A stretch of 64,000 bases of DNA from Geothermovivens sp964644845. GTDB taxonomy: Bacteria; Zhuqueibacterota; Zhuqueibacteria; Oleimicrobiales; Geothermoviventaceae. Positions 17,147 through 26,834 of the stretch are shown here, piece after piece. Numbering within the stretch: the first letter of the stretch is position 1; every line of letters begins with the position of its first letter. The notes under the pieces were generated by a model. The model was not told the origin of the DNA, did not search any database, and saw only the letters and a list, made by a program, of their open reading frames with translations. Both the position numbers and the translations under genes were made by a program. The stretch is from positions 29,647 to 93,646 of the forward strand of contig CAZXXS010000035.1 in assembly GCA_964644845.1 (NCBI GenBank), read 5' to 3'.

Positions 17147-17905
17147 GGGAAAAATCTTGGGGCGTTGTACTGATCGGCGCAGCCAACTACTCTCGGAGCG
17201 ACTGCATCCATCCCGCTCGGATACTTGGTCTGCCGATCCAGTCCCCACGCCGCGAAAGGGAAACGGCATGGAGGCGGCTAAGAAGAACGGCAGACACGAC
17301 GTTGGTCAGCGGCGGAGTTCACTCTGTTGCGACATGAAAACTCGCGCACCCAGACCGTCGCTAGCAAGCGAGGTCACACCTTATTTCTCAGCGTTAGAGG
17401 TCCGCGTTACCTCTCAACGTTGGCAAGATGATCGTGTTGTCTCCATCTAAGGAGATGTGGAGACGAATGGGTATCTGGAGATGCTCGCCCGGGGATCCAA
17501 TCCCCGGGCTACGTGGGAACGCCGCTGCCCAAAGGCGGCTTGGCGGGCAGCTTACCCGGTGAAGTGGCGTCTTTTTCCATCCCCACATCTCCGGCAATCC
17601 CCGGTATCCCCTCCAAAAATCGTGACAACCTGCGCAGCCCCCAACCACTACCCGTACAAGGAACCTTGGAAACCAATGAAACGCCGGGCAGGTCGGGTTT
17701 TGCCTCTGCACCTTCGCATCCATGAACGCGGAGGTGTTCAGCGACAGGCTTTACTCCGCTGCTCTTGGAGCACACAAGAATCAACGCAGCTCACGAAAAA
17801 AGTTTTTTTCCTGCCGCTTTTTGGCACCCCCCTCGGCTTTCCACCTGAAGGAGCCCGGGACCTTCAATCCCAGGAGAAACTGATTCGATCACTCCAGTGT
17901 GAGAT
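17147..17905. other. Gene-free stretch with strong RNA-like inverted repeats
   Basis: About 760 bp between tRNA-Arg and the sulfatase gene holds no convincing coding frame but dense secondary-structure potential. A 12-bp hairpin with one bulge spans 17390-17421. A perfect 10-bp pair (17451-17460 with 17583-17592) encloses two perfect hairpins, 17487-17509 (9 bp, five-base loop) and 17524-17551 (7 bp). The layout is a three-way junction. A near-palindrome GAAAAAA-G-TTTTTTTC lies near 17796. The transcribed strand is not decidable; see findings. Confidence 0.55.
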
Positions 17906-19441
17906 TCAAATCTCTCTTGTGTAGATCTCCGGAAATGGAAAAAGCTCCGATTTGCTCCTGTCGGTTTTCATGATCTGCTTGATCTTTTCCACAACGTCAG
18001 GATGTTCAGCCGCCACGTTGTGTTGTTCCGACAGATCATTTCTCAGATCGTAGAGTTGGATGTGGGTGTCGGAATCCTTGCGTCGCAAACCCGTGCGAAT
18101 GCCCTTCCAGTCGCCCAACCGCACGGCCTGTTGACCGCCGTACGAGCGGAACTCCCAGTAAAGGTGATCGTGTTCCTTTGCGCGCTTTCCCAAAAACGCA
18201 GGCAGCAGGGTCAAGCCATCAGTGTCGCTCGGCACCCGCTGGCCCGCAGCTTCGAGCAGGGTTGGCAGAAAGTCCCAGAATGCTGAGGGTTGTGGGTTCA
18301 CCGTGCCCGGCTGGATTCGACCCGGCCAGCGCGCAATCATCGGGACGCGAATGCCGCCTTCGTACAGGCTACCCTTCAAACCGCGCAGTCCGTCCACGCT
18401 GTTGAAGAACTGGTAGTCCACACCGCCGGTGTAGGTCGTACCGTTGTCACTGGAGAAAATCACCAGCGTGTTCTCCGCCAGACCAAGCTGCTCAAGCTGT
18501 TGCAGAATCATGCCTACGTGCTTGTCCATTCGAGTGATCATGGCCGCGTACGTGGCCCTGGGCGTCAGATTGGGCAGGTAACCGTGCTCACCCAGGTACG
18601 GCGTTTCAGGAAAAGCCCCCTTGTACTCTTCCAGGGCGTCCTCGGGCACTTGCAGAGCCAGGTGCGGAAGTGTGGTCGCGAAGTACAGAAAGAACGGCTG
18701 ATTCGCATTCTGGCGAATGAACTTGAGGGCATCCTCTGCCATCAAGTCCGGTGCGTACTGCTCGCCGCGGTAAATTTCGTAGTTTCGAGGATCGTTGGGA
18801 TCTTTGTCCTTCGGAAAACGCTGGTGCGGGAAAAAGTGGCGATTTCCCTTCAGGACCACTTTTTCATCGTTCCGCCAAAGGTGATCCGGGTAGTGATTGT
18901 GGGCCTGACGCTGGCAAAGGTAGCCGAAGAAGTAATCGAATCCGTGCTTGTTGGGATGCCCTTCCGAGTGCGGACCACCGAGCCCCCACTTGCCAATGCA
19001 CGCTGTCGCGTAGCCCGCTTCCTTCAGGTACGAGGCTACCGTGGGGATGCCTGCAGCCAGGGGACGCTGACCTTCCAGGTTCGGATCATGCCACACATCA
19101 CCACGTTCCCGCATCTCGTCGTTGTCGCGAATGTAAGCGTGGCCCGTGTGCTTACCGGTGAGCAGCGTGCAGCGCGACGGTGCACACACCGGACTGCCAG
19201 CGTAGTGCTGGGTGAAACGCATCCCCTCTTGCGCCAGTCGATCGAGGTTCGGCGTCTTAATGAGCTTTTGACCGTAGACGCCGACCTCGTTGTACCCAAG
19301 ATCATCCGCCAGGATGAACACAATGTTCGGTTTGCGCCGGGACTTGCCGCAATTCGTGAACGCAGTTCCTGCCACTGCGACACCCACTCCCGCAACTGCA
19401 GCACTCCTCAAAAAGTCTCTTCGGCTCCAGCCTTCGCCCAT
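17906..19441 (-). CDS. Tat-exported sulfatase (formylglycine type)
   Basis: The 511-residue arylsulfatase-family hydrolase starts with a twin-arginine signal, SRRDFLRS, followed by a hydrophobic stretch ending near VAGTAFTNC. The metal-binding ADDLGYNEVG follows, then the active-site signature CAPSRCTLLTG, whose Cys is converted to formylglycine. GKWGLGGPHSEGHPNKHG and SSDNGT are also family motifs. I choose ATG 19441 because AGGAGGTGTGTC precedes it; the 45 codons upstream in frame have no support. Cys after TFTN could be lipid-modified, but the box is poor. Substrate probably a sulfated polysaccharide or ester; specificity cannot be read from the sequence. Confidence 0.93.
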   Translation of the reverse strand: MGEGWSRRDFLRSAAVAGVGVAVAGTAFTNCGKSRRKPNIVFILADDLGYNEVGVYGQKLIKTPNLDRLAQEGMRFTQHYAGSPVCAPSRCTLLTGKHTGHAYIRDNDEMRERGDVWHDPNLEGQRPLAAGIPTVASYLKEAGYATACIGKWGLGGPHSEGHPNKHGFDYFFGYLCQRQAHNHYPDHLWRNDEKVVLKGNRHFFPHQRFPKDKDPNDPRNYEIYRGEQYAPDLMAEDALKFIRQNANQPFFLYFATTLPHLALQVPEDALEEYKGAFPETPYLGEHGYLPNLTPRATYAAMITRMDKHVGMILQQLEQLGLAENTLVIFSSDNGTTYTGGVDYQFFNSVDGLRGLKGSLYEGGIRVPMIARWPGRIQPGTVNPQPSAFWDFLPTLLEAAGQRVPSDTDGLTLLPAFLGKRAKEHDHLYWEFRSYGGQQAVRLGDWKGIRTGLRRKDSDTHIQLYDLRNDLSEQHNVAAEHPDVVEKIKQIMKTDRSKSELFPFPEIYTREI

Positions 19442-19611
19442 GACACACCTCCTGCCGAATACACCAGCTTCCACACTCAGGAGCCTGCCGAATGCCAACG
19501 TTACCACCACCAAGCGACCGCCTGCTTGGCCGCCACGGCTGACGCAGGGACTCAGAGCCTTTGTCCCGAAACGCACTGGTTAGCAACCGGCAGTTCTCGC
19601 TTCCAGTTCCG

Positions 19612-20724
19612 TCAGTCTCGGGCACCCTTCTCCAGCAACGCTTTAGCAGCTTCTACCACCTGCCCTACCGCAACCGAAGAGCAGCGGTGATCCGCTCCGC
19701 GCACAGCCACAAACTCTTCACCCCACGGTTTCCACTCGGCCGGATCGGTTGGACCAAAAACCGCCACCAAAGACGTGCCCACGGCGGCAGCAACGTGCAT
19801 CGATCCCGTGTCGTTGCAGAGGACCAGGTCAGCCAGTCGACACAAAGAGGCAAACTCGCGCAGAGTCAGTCCCGCGAAACCGACGCCCTGTCCGTCAAGT
19901 TGCGCCAGTACTCGCTCACCCAGCTCCTGTTCACCCGGACCCCAGGTTACCACCACCTGCAGGTCGAAATTCCGCGCCAACTCGCGCGCAGCCAGACCAA
20001 AACGCTCCGCCGGCCAGCGGTTACGAGGCTTTCCCGCCCCGGGATGCACAAGGACAAAACGCGCGCCACGTGCGAGCCCCTGCCTCTGAAGACGCTGCTG
20101 CACTGCCTGCACTTCCCTGTCGAGAAGAGTCAATTCCTCGTGCAGGTCCTGGGTGTCCGCGCCGAGAACACGAACGATGTCTACGTTGCGCTGGCTCTGG
20201 TGCCGTGTCCCCTCCGCCACCGGCACTTCGACGTTGTAGAGGAAATTTCGCTGCGTCCCCGGAAACCGTCGGTGCGACGGACCAACTGTCCAGCGAGCGC
20301 GCGAGAAACGGGCGATCAGGTCGCTGGTGAGTGAATGCGACACCGTGTTCAGCACAACGGCCACATCCCAGCCTGAGAAAAGACGGCGCGCGAAATCGCG
20401 CGTGTACGCTGGCGTCCAGCGGTCCAGGGCCTCCGGGACAACGAACAGCTCGTCAACGTAGCGATTGTGCCGAGCGACCGGCTCCGTGTAACCGCGAGCA
20501 ACCAGTCCAATTCTCGCCTCCGGGAAGCGTGCTCGTAAGGCTCGAAGCGCCGGTGTACTGAGCAGGAAATCTCCAAGCTGATCGTGCTGGCGAACAACCA
20601 GAATGCGCCGTACACGCTCCAGGTCCATTGCCCCTGGCGACACAGGGAGCCGCCCGAAAGCCGCCTCGAAAAGACGCAGGTACCGCCGTTTGAACTGCTG
20701 TTCGATCCAGTTCCAGGGGGTCAT
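19612..20724 (-). CDS. Glycosyltransferase family 9 (heptosyltransferase-like)
   Basis: The 370-residue protein has GT9 features: an N-terminal RRILVVRQHDQLGDFLLSTPAL (in part ILVVRQHDQLGDFLLSTP) and a C-terminal donor site with HPGAGKPRNRWP and LVLCNDTGSMHVAAAVG, followed by VAVFGPTDP. These enzymes add heptose or related sugars to lipopolysaccharide core. It follows two other glycosyltransferases in the same direction, 183 bp downstream, so it may extend their transcription unit. Confidence 0.9.
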   Translation of the reverse strand: MTPWNWIEQQFKRRYLRLFEAAFGRLPVSPGAMDLERVRRILVVRQHDQLGDFLLSTPALRALRARFPEARIGLVARGYTEPVARHNRYVDELFVVPEALDRWTPAYTRDFARRLFSGWDVAVVLNTVSHSLTSDLIARFSRARWTVGPSHRRFPGTQRNFLYNVEVPVAEGTRHQSQRNVDIVRVLGADTQDLHEELTLLDREVQAVQQRLQRQGLARGARFVLVHPGAGKPRNRWPAERFGLAARELARNFDLQVVVTWGPGEQELGERVLAQLDGQGVGFAGLTLREFASLCRLADLVLCNDTGSMHVAAAVGTSLVAVFGPTDPAEWKPWGEEFVAVRGADHRCSSVAVGQVVEAAKALLEKGARD

Positions 20725-20907
20725 GGTGTAAAGCCGGGCTCAGTTAGACGTTGGTGGCTTGCCTGGCAGGCACACAGAAGAACGGAAGGGCGGTTCGGAG
20801 CAATCCTCGGTCGGAAAACAGCGGGGGCGGTCCGTACAGGAAGATCGCCAGGTGGGAACTGGCAGTCGGAAGTACGCGAATGACAGTACGCAGCGAGCCG
20901 TCGGCGG

Positions 20908-22005
20908 TCACACATCTTGTCTCGTCACCTCCGTCCCGCCTACGACCTCGCGAAGCAAGCGTTCCCACTCGTCGGTCATGCGATCCACAGTGAACTGCTC
21001 CAGTACGCGTTTCCTGCCCGTCTCACCAAGGCGCTTCGCCAACGCCGAATCCACAAGGACACGAAACAAAGCCTCTGCCAGGGCATCCGGCTTACCAACC
21101 GGAACAAGCAATCCGGTGTCGCCGTCGACAACGATTTCCGGAATGCTGCTGACGTTGGTCGCCACAACCGGTCGCCCCGCAGCCATGGCTTCGATCAGCA
21201 CAATGCCAAAGCCTTCCCAGTAGCTCGGCAAAACCAGCACATCGAGGCTCTTCATGACCTCCGGAATGTCTTTCCTGAACCCAGCAAGAATCGCTTGTGG
21301 AGCTCGTCGCCGAATTTCCGTTCCCAGCGGTCCTTTGCCGACGAAAACCAGTCGCGCACGGGCTTTCTTTCTCAGAATCTCGTAAGCCCGAAGCAGATCG
21401 GCAATGCCCTTGCGCTCGTCCAACTGACCGACGAACCCGACGAGTTTCTCCCCGTCTCGTACTCCCCATTCGTCCCGTAGTTTCCTCCGGGGCGGCCCCA
21501 GGAATGGTTGCGGATCAATGCCGTTGTAGATGACAGCCACATGCTCAGCCCGCAGCCAAGGCGCACTGGAAAGCAGAGTTTCACGCGTAGCGCGGGAGTT
21601 GGCCACCACCCGTCTGGCAAGCCAGGTGTAAGTCAGACGGTAGCGCACGTTGTCCTTGAGTGGGTGATCGATGGCCCGCCTGTGCACCACGCGCGCGATT
21701 CCCGTAAGCCTGGAAGCCAGCCCAAAGGTGCGCAGCTCCTTGTCCTGGTTCGTGATCACCACATCCGGGGTCAACCTTTGCAAGATCCGGGCAGCGCGGT
21801 AAACCGAAAGCGGCCCAATGTCCGCTCCGAAACGGAGCCCAAACACTGGGATGCCCGCTTCTTGAGCTCTGGTTTCGAGTTCTGTGTGCGGGCGACAGAC
21901 AAGCGCCACGTCGTGTCCCCGCTCACGCAGAGCCCTGGCAATGGTCAGAAACCACACCTCGGCCCCGGCAAACATCTGAATCGAGTTTGCAAACAAGACG
22001 CGCAT
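20908..22005 (-). CDS. Glycosyltransferase family 4
   Basis: A 365-residue GT-B enzyme. The N-terminal half carries MFAGAEVWFLTIARAL, a GT4 acceptor-side motif. The C-terminal half carries VGFVGQLDERKGIADLL, VFVGKGPL and the EX7E element ESFG-like YWEGFGIVLIEAMAAGRPVV. Start ATG 22005 overlaps the upstream stop as TGATG; an in-frame TTG one codon earlier is ignored. It probably acts in polysaccharide or lipopolysaccharide synthesis with its neighbours. Confidence 0.9.
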   Translation of the reverse strand: MRVLFANSIQMFAGAEVWFLTIARALRERGHDVALVCRPHTELETRAQEAGIPVFGLRFGADIGPLSVYRAARILQRLTPDVVITNQDKELRTFGLASRLTGIARVVHRRAIDHPLKDNVRYRLTYTWLARRVVANSRATRETLLSSAPWLRAEHVAVIYNGIDPQPFLGPPRRKLRDEWGVRDGEKLVGFVGQLDERKGIADLLRAYEILRKKARARLVFVGKGPLGTEIRRRAPQAILAGFRKDIPEVMKSLDVLVLPSYWEGFGIVLIEAMAAGRPVVATNVSSIPEIVVDGDTGLLVPVGKPDALAEALFRVLVDSALAKRLGETGRKRVLEQFTVDRMTDEWERLLREVVGGTEVTRQDV

Positions 22006-23078
22006 CAACGAGGCTTCCCCAGCGCGTCATGAATCCGCTCCACAACGCGAGATGCCTCGTGCATTTTCAGCAACCACGCTCTGCCCCTGCTAGCCAACTC
22101 AGCGCGCAAATCGCGTCTGTCCACCAACTCCAGCAACGCCGGGACCAGGTTGTCCTCGTTGATTTCGACAAACGGATGGTCCGGGTAACGCTCGGCAAAG
22201 CCGGGCGCCAAACACGTGGCTGTGGGAATGCCCATCGCCAAAGCCTCAAGCGCGTTGATGCCGTAGCCCAAATCCCCGATTTGATCGACGAAGATGTCGC
22301 AAGTGGCTTTCCGCCGCAACGCTTCGCTGTGCGGAAGGTTTTCGATGAGCACAATTTCCACAAGCGGCCGACGACGCTGCACCTCGCGGAAAGCGGCCAG
22401 GATTTGCCCTGTGCCTTTGGCTCTTCGTACCGACGGCGCATGCCCAATCCGGATCCGACCGTCCCGAATAACCCGCCGCGGTGGCATCCTGTCTGGTTCA
22501 AACGGGAAAAACACGTGCACAATTCCAGGGTAAAGAGCCAGGTGGTCAAACTCGACCGTCACGTGGGTGTCACAAAGGGAATCCACCGCGGGCACGATGC
22601 CGCGCGTGCGCAAATCGCTGCCCGTGTAGCAGCAAACGATTTTGGCTCCAGCGGCTTTAAGGCGTCGAACCACTCGGCCGTCGCGAAAAAAGTCGAGCCC
22701 ACCGTCAAGTTGTACGATTTCGAAAGACTCGGCGTCGATTTCCGCCAGCACTCGCTCTACCCGGGGTGCCCACAGCATTTCCCGCAACCGAAACAAGGGA
22801 CGCTCCAGCAAATTCGGTCGCCACACCGGCGGCAAGCGACGGTGACGACGCTGCCGGTGGACCACGGTTCGCCGCTCTCGCGGTGTAAGCAGCGCCTTGG
22901 TCACCCGTACCACTGGCGAACGGAAAAGCGGCAAATCCAGGCAAATGTCCTCTTCGTACCCCCGGGGGTCACGGCTCATGGTGATGAGCCGGCTTGTGTG
23001 CCCCATTTCGCGCTCGGCCCGAACAAACGTGATCGGCACACCCGCCACGTTCTGCGGAGCGATGTGCAAAATCTTCAA
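22005..23078 (-). CDS. Glycosyltransferase, GT4-like
   Basis: The 357-residue protein begins with ILHIAPQNVAGVPITFVRAE, like GT-B sugar transferases. It contains IRIGHAPSVRRAKGTGQILAAF (in part) and DIFVDQIGDLGYGINALEALAMG, the donor-binding region with the expected EAL. The overall similarity to characterised enzymes looks lower than for the next gene. Start is TTG with GGGGAG nine bases upstream. It is coupled by TGATG to the following glycosyltransferase. Confidence 0.82.
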   Translation of the reverse strand: MKILHIAPQNVAGVPITFVRAEREMGHTSRLITMSRDPRGYEEDICLDLPLFRSPVVRVTKALLTPRERRTVVHRQRRHRRLPPVWRPNLLERPLFRLREMLWAPRVERVLAEIDAESFEIVQLDGGLDFFRDGRVVRRLKAAGAKIVCCYTGSDLRTRGIVPAVDSLCDTHVTVEFDHLALYPGIVHVFFPFEPDRMPPRRVIRDGRIRIGHAPSVRRAKGTGQILAAFREVQRRRPLVEIVLIENLPHSEALRRKATCDIFVDQIGDLGYGINALEALAMGIPTATCLAPGFAERYPDHPFVEINEDNLVPALLELVDRRDLRAELASRGRAWLLKMHEASRVVERIHDALGKPR

Positions 23079-23429
23079 ATCACCACACTCCCCTGGTACA
23101 CCTTCCTCAAATCCCCGTGAGTTGACCTCTTGAAAGCACCCACCCTGAGGCCCGCTGGGCCGCGCTGGCAGCGGTTCCGAGGATCAACTTTGCACGGGGC
23201 GATTTGCCTCGCGAGGTCAACATTCAGCTCCCCCTGCCAACTCGAACAGCCGAATTACGGTTGAAGGTCACGGGTACAACACGGAGGGCTTTCAAAGCGA
23301 CGTCGGTCGTACCGGTGCGGCAGCACGGCAAGTCTGAAAATTCGCCACTGTGGGCTGAGTGGCCTCCCTGCGAGCACCACAGCACGCGTTCCCCCACCAC
23401 ACGAAAGTTCGCAACCGTCCCTGGTCGCG
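23079..23429. other. Gene-free stretch between the FemAB-like gene and the glycosyltransferases
   Basis: About 350 bp with no convincing frame on either strand. GTTGACCTC at 23121-23129 and GAGGTCAAC at 23213-23221 form a perfect 9-bp inverted pair, and CCTCGCGAGG (23207-23216) is a palindrome that overlaps it. This could be an operator or a leader structure for the glycosyltransferase genes. I see no clear promoter. Confidence 0.4.
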
Positions 23430-24434
23430 CTACGTGTAGATCTTCCGCCACGTGTCTCGGAAAACGCCCTGAGCTCCGAAACTTTCCTTGAAACGCGCCA
23501 GACCCCAGTTTGGGTCCATGTCCACGGTGAAAATCCCGAAGTCCAAGAAACGGAAACCCCGCCGGATGGCCGTACGAATGATCTCGTAGAACAGCATGTT
23601 CACACCGCGGTACTCCTGGTAGCGCTCGTCGTGGCTGATGTAAAAAGCCAGGGTAACACGCGCGTTGCAAGCGAACTGCACCACCCCGGCCACCATCGTG
23701 TCGCCCTTGTAGGCACCGTACAGCTGGATCCGGTCCGGGAACAGTTGTTTGAGGCGAAGAAGCTCGTCAAGGGTGTGCGTGGGGCGTACGTTGTGCCGTA
23801 GCTTCAGGTTGTTCTGAAGAATCTCGTAGAAGCGGCCGTACTCGTCGGACTCGCGCACCACAATTCCGTGCTTCATGGCTCGTCGCACTGCGCGCCGGGA
23901 GCTTTCCGAAAACACTCGCAGCGTTTCCTCTTCGGGAAAATCCAGAGGGATGACGGAAGAAACCTCGCGTTTCCTGTAGTCGAACCCCGTCTGCAAAAGG
24001 GCGAAATCCAGGTAGTTGCTGGGCCGGGCGAGGTACACGGTCGGTGGGGGCGTAAGTTCCACAAGTTCAAAGCCCGTTTCTTTGGCGTAACGGTCCAGGG
24101 CCCACACAACCCGAAAGGAATCCCTGAGCGAAAGCGAGCTCTTGACCACAAACCCGCCGTACGAAGCCCCCGCGTGGCTCACCAGCGCCCGCCGGCCCTC
24201 GCGTTCGAGCTCAACGGCGGGAAAAAGAGCCACCAGCTTACCTTCCTTCAGGAAAACAAGCGAGTGGTCTTGAAAACGACCTTCGGGGTGGTAGCTCAGA
24301 AATCGCCGCAGATGGAAAATGGTGCCGTTGTTAGCGCGGGAAACAAAGTCTTCCCACCGCACCTCCCACTGCGGCGAGTAACGTTCCGCAACAACCGTTT
24401 TCGCTTCAAGTTTCGGAGGCTCAAGACCCTGCAC
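23430..24434 (-). CDS. FemAB/GNAT-superfamily protein (BioF2-like acyltransferase)
   Basis: The 334-residue protein matches the paired-GNAT fold of FemAB-like and exopolysaccharide-associated acetyltransferases. Typical elements are HAGASYGGFVVK, ESSRRAVRRAMKHGIVV (the basic helix), YGAYKGDTMVAGVVQF and GVNMLFYEIIRTAIRRGFRFLDFG (in part). Relatives transfer amino acids to peptidoglycan or acyl groups to cell-surface sugars. The donor cannot be told. Start is GTG with AAGGAG five bases upstream, 45 bp after argF, so it may belong to the end of the envelope operon and act with the glycosyltransferases beyond it. Confidence 0.78.
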   Translation of the reverse strand: MQGLEPPKLEAKTVVAERYSPQWEVRWEDFVSRANNGTIFHLRRFLSYHPEGRFQDHSLVFLKEGKLVALFPAVELEREGRRALVSHAGASYGGFVVKSSLSLRDSFRVVWALDRYAKETGFELVELTPPPTVYLARPSNYLDFALLQTGFDYRKREVSSVIPLDFPEEETLRVFSESSRRAVRRAMKHGIVVRESDEYGRFYEILQNNLKLRHNVRPTHTLDELLRLKQLFPDRIQLYGAYKGDTMVAGVVQFACNARVTLAFYISHDERYQEYRGVNMLFYEIIRTAIRRGFRFLDFGIFTVDMDPNWGLARFKESFGAQGVFRDTWRKIYT

Positions 24435-24479
24435 AGCAGCTCCTTCTGTGCTGTAGCGCTGACGGCAACGGTGAAACGG

Positions 24480-25391
24480 TCAGCTCATCAGCTTCACCAG
24501 CAAGGCTTTCTGAACGTGAAGGCGGTTCTCCGCTTGATCGAATACGATCGAGTGCGGACCGTCCATCACCTCGTCGGTGATTTCGTCTCCCCGGTGCGCG
24601 GGCAGGCAGTGCATCACGACCACGTCGGGCTTGGCGAGGGCCACTAGCTCGCCGTTCACCTGGTACGGTCGGAATACGGCCTTGCGCTTCTCCGCCTCAG
24701 CTTCCTGGCCCATGCTCGCCCAAACGTCGGTGTAAATCACGTCGGCGTCCTTCACGGCCTCCCGCGGATCCCGAACAATTTCGATTTCGCTGAGACCGGC
24801 TTTCTTCGCGCTGCTCAGGATCTCCGGATCCGGGTCGTACCCCTCTGGTATTCCCAAGCGGAGTTTCAGCGCAAAACGCGTGGCCATGTTGAGCCACGAG
24901 TTGGCCACGTTGTTACCATCGCCAACCCAGGCGATGGAGAGCCCCTCCATCCTGCCCTTGTGCTCACCGATCGTGAACAGGTCCGACAGTACCTGGCAGG
25001 GATGCAAGAGGTCGCTGAGTCCGTTCACCACGGGTACACTGGCGTAGGCGGCGAGCTGAAGCACGTCCTCGTGCGCGAACACGCGCGCCATCAGGCCGTC
25101 GACGTACCGACTCAGCACCCGTGCGATGTCCGCCGTGCTTTCGCGCTTGCCCATCTGGATGTCCGTGGGCGCGAGGTACACAGCGTGCCCACCGAGCTGA
25201 ACCATGCCCACTTCGAAGGAAACGCGCGTACGGGCCGAGGGCTTTTGGAAAATCATTCCCAGGGTTTTGCCCGCAAGCAGGGGATGCGCCTCGCCCTTCT
25301 TCACCTTCTGTTTGAGTTCAGTGGCCAGCTGGTAGACCGCCTCGATTTCCTCACGCGTCAGGTCTGTAATGGCCAGGAAATCTTTTTTCAC
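24480..25391 (-). CDS. argF: Ornithine carbamoyltransferase
   Basis: The 303-residue enzyme makes citrulline from ornithine and carbamoyl phosphate in arginine synthesis. The carbamoyl-phosphate site FQKPSARTR (48-56), HPCQ (130-133) and the ornithine-loop HCLPAHRG (261-268) are all present, which points to ornithine rather than N-acetylornithine or aspartate as substrate. I choose GTG 25391 (MKKDFLAITDL), five bases after AAAGGGG; a GTG six codons upstream is less likely. No other arginine gene is near; it is at the end of the hslVU run. Confidence 0.93.
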   Translation of the reverse strand: MKKDFLAITDLTREEIEAVYQLATELKQKVKKGEAHPLLAGKTLGMIFQKPSARTRVSFEVGMVQLGGHAVYLAPTDIQMGKRESTADIARVLSRYVDGLMARVFAHEDVLQLAAYASVPVVNGLSDLLHPCQVLSDLFTIGEHKGRMEGLSIAWVGDGNNVANSWLNMATRFALKLRLGIPEGYDPDPEILSSAKKAGLSEIEIVRDPREAVKDADVIYTDVWASMGQEAEAEKRKAVFRPYQVNGELVALAKPDVVVMHCLPAHRGDEITDEVMDGPHSIVFDQAENRLHVQKALLVKLMS

Positions 25392-25405
25392 GGCTTCCCC
25401 TTTCC

Positions 25406-26833
25406 TCACAAGATGTAACGGCTCAAGTCCTCGTCCTCAATGACCTCACGGAATTTCTGCTGCACGCTGCGCCGGTTGATTACCACGTTCTTTTTCCTCA
25501 CGTCGGGCGCTTCGAAGAGCAGATCCTCAAGCAAGGTGGTCATGATCGTGTGCAGACGCCGGGCTCCGATGTCCTCGGCGGTTTCGTTCACCTGCTGCGC
25601 CGTCCTGGCAATCTCGCGGATCGCCGTGTCTGTGAAACGCACGGTAATTCCTTCGGTAGCCAAAAGGGCCTGGTACTGCTTGATCAGCGCGTTCTCGGGC
25701 TCGGTCAGGATACGAACAAAGTCGTTCTCCGTAAGGGACTGCAACTCAACCCGGATCGGAAAGCGTCCCTGAAGCTCTGGAATAAGATCCGATGGACGCG
25801 CGTTGTGAAAAGCCCCAGCCGCGATGAAAAGGATGTGATCCGTGCGCACCATCCCGTATTTGGTCATCACGTTGCTGCCTTCGACAATCGGAAGCAGGTC
25901 CCGCTGCACACCTTCACGAGAAACGTCGGGGCCGGTGTCACCCGTGTTGCCGACCAGCTTGTCGATCTCGTCCAGAAACACAATGCCCGACTGCTCCACC
26001 CGACGGATGGCGTCACGCACCACCTCGTCCATGTCGACGAGCTTCTCCGACTCCTCTTGCGTCAGGTAGCGCAAAGCCTCGTCCACGCGCATCCGGCGGA
26101 CCTTGGTCGGTTTGGGAAAAATCGAGTCCATCAGGTCCTGAAAATTGAAGCCGAATTCCTCCACCCCGGCCTGGGAAACAACCTGCATGGTGGGCATGGT
26201 TTGCACGGGCACTTCCAGCTCCACGTAGCGCTCGTTCAACTTGCCCTGCACGAGTTTTTCCCGCATGCGCTCGCGGTTGCGCTGCCAGCGCGCCCGTGCC
26301 TCTTCGTAGGCCTCCCGCGTTGGGTACCGTTTGCGACTCCGACGTGGGCGAGGCAAAAGAATTTCGACCAGTCGATTCACCGCCATTTCTTCGGCGACCG
26401 GCCGGACCTCCTCGAAACGCTCGTGCCGTACCATGTTGACGGCGATGTCGGTCAGATCGCGAATGATCGACTCCACGTCGCGACCGACGTACCCTACCTC
26501 GGTGTACTTGGAGGCTTCCACTTTGATGAAGGGGGCGCCGGCGAGTTTAGCAAGCCTACGAGCGATCTCTGTCTTCCCCACACCGGTCGGACCGATCAGA
26601 ATGATGTTGTTCGGTAGAATTTCCTCGCGCAGGTCCTCGCCAACCTGTTGCCGGCGCCACCGGTTACGCATGGCGATGGCTACCGACCGCTTCGCTTTGT
26701 CCTGCCCAATGACGTAGCGATCGAGTTCACGAACGATCTCGCTGGGCGTCAGCTGGCGCAGACGCTGTTGTCTTTCCCGCTCCGAGTGCCGCCACGTTTC
26801 ATCCGCAAGCTCGCGCGACCTGTCTCTGGCCAT
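25406..26833 (-). CDS. hslU: HslU, ATPase subunit of the HslUV protease
   Basis: HslU unfolds substrates and feeds them into HslV. The 475-residue AAA+ protein has GPTGVGKT (81-88), the substrate-loop motif GYVGRDVESI, Walker B IVFLDEIDK, and a C-terminal end in YIL that inserts into HslV. The I domain (about 110-240) is Arg-rich and lengthened at RPRRSRKRY. ATG 26833 is chosen over TTG 26848, one base after the hslV stop. Confidence 0.97.
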   Translation of the reverse strand: MARDRSRELADETWRHSERERQQRLRQLTPSEIVRELDRYVIGQDKAKRSVAIAMRNRWRRQQVGEDLREEILPNNIILIGPTGVGKTEIARRLAKLAGAPFIKVEASKYTEVGYVGRDVESIIRDLTDIAVNMVRHERFEEVRPVAEEMAVNRLVEILLPRPRRSRKRYPTREAYEEARARWQRNRERMREKLVQGKLNERYVELEVPVQTMPTMQVVSQAGVEEFGFNFQDLMDSIFPKPTKVRRMRVDEALRYLTQEESEKLVDMDEVVRDAIRRVEQSGIVFLDEIDKLVGNTGDTGPDVSREGVQRDLLPIVEGSNVMTKYGMVRTDHILFIAAGAFHNARPSDLIPELQGRFPIRVELQSLTENDFVRILTEPENALIKQYQALLATEGITVRFTDTAIREIARTAQQVNETAEDIGARRLHTIMTTLLEDLLFEAPDVRKKNVVINRRSVQQKFREVIEDEDLSRYIL

Positions 26834-26834
26834 T

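Noticed and set aside
17471..17592. Transposon end or group II intron domain V
   Set aside because: There is no transposase, no target duplication, and the hairpin lacks the AGC/GUUC pattern of domain V.
19442..19576. Longer N-terminus for the first sulfatase
   Set aside because: A twin-arginine signal directly follows ATG 19441, which has an AGGAGG site; the upstream codons would bury the signal.
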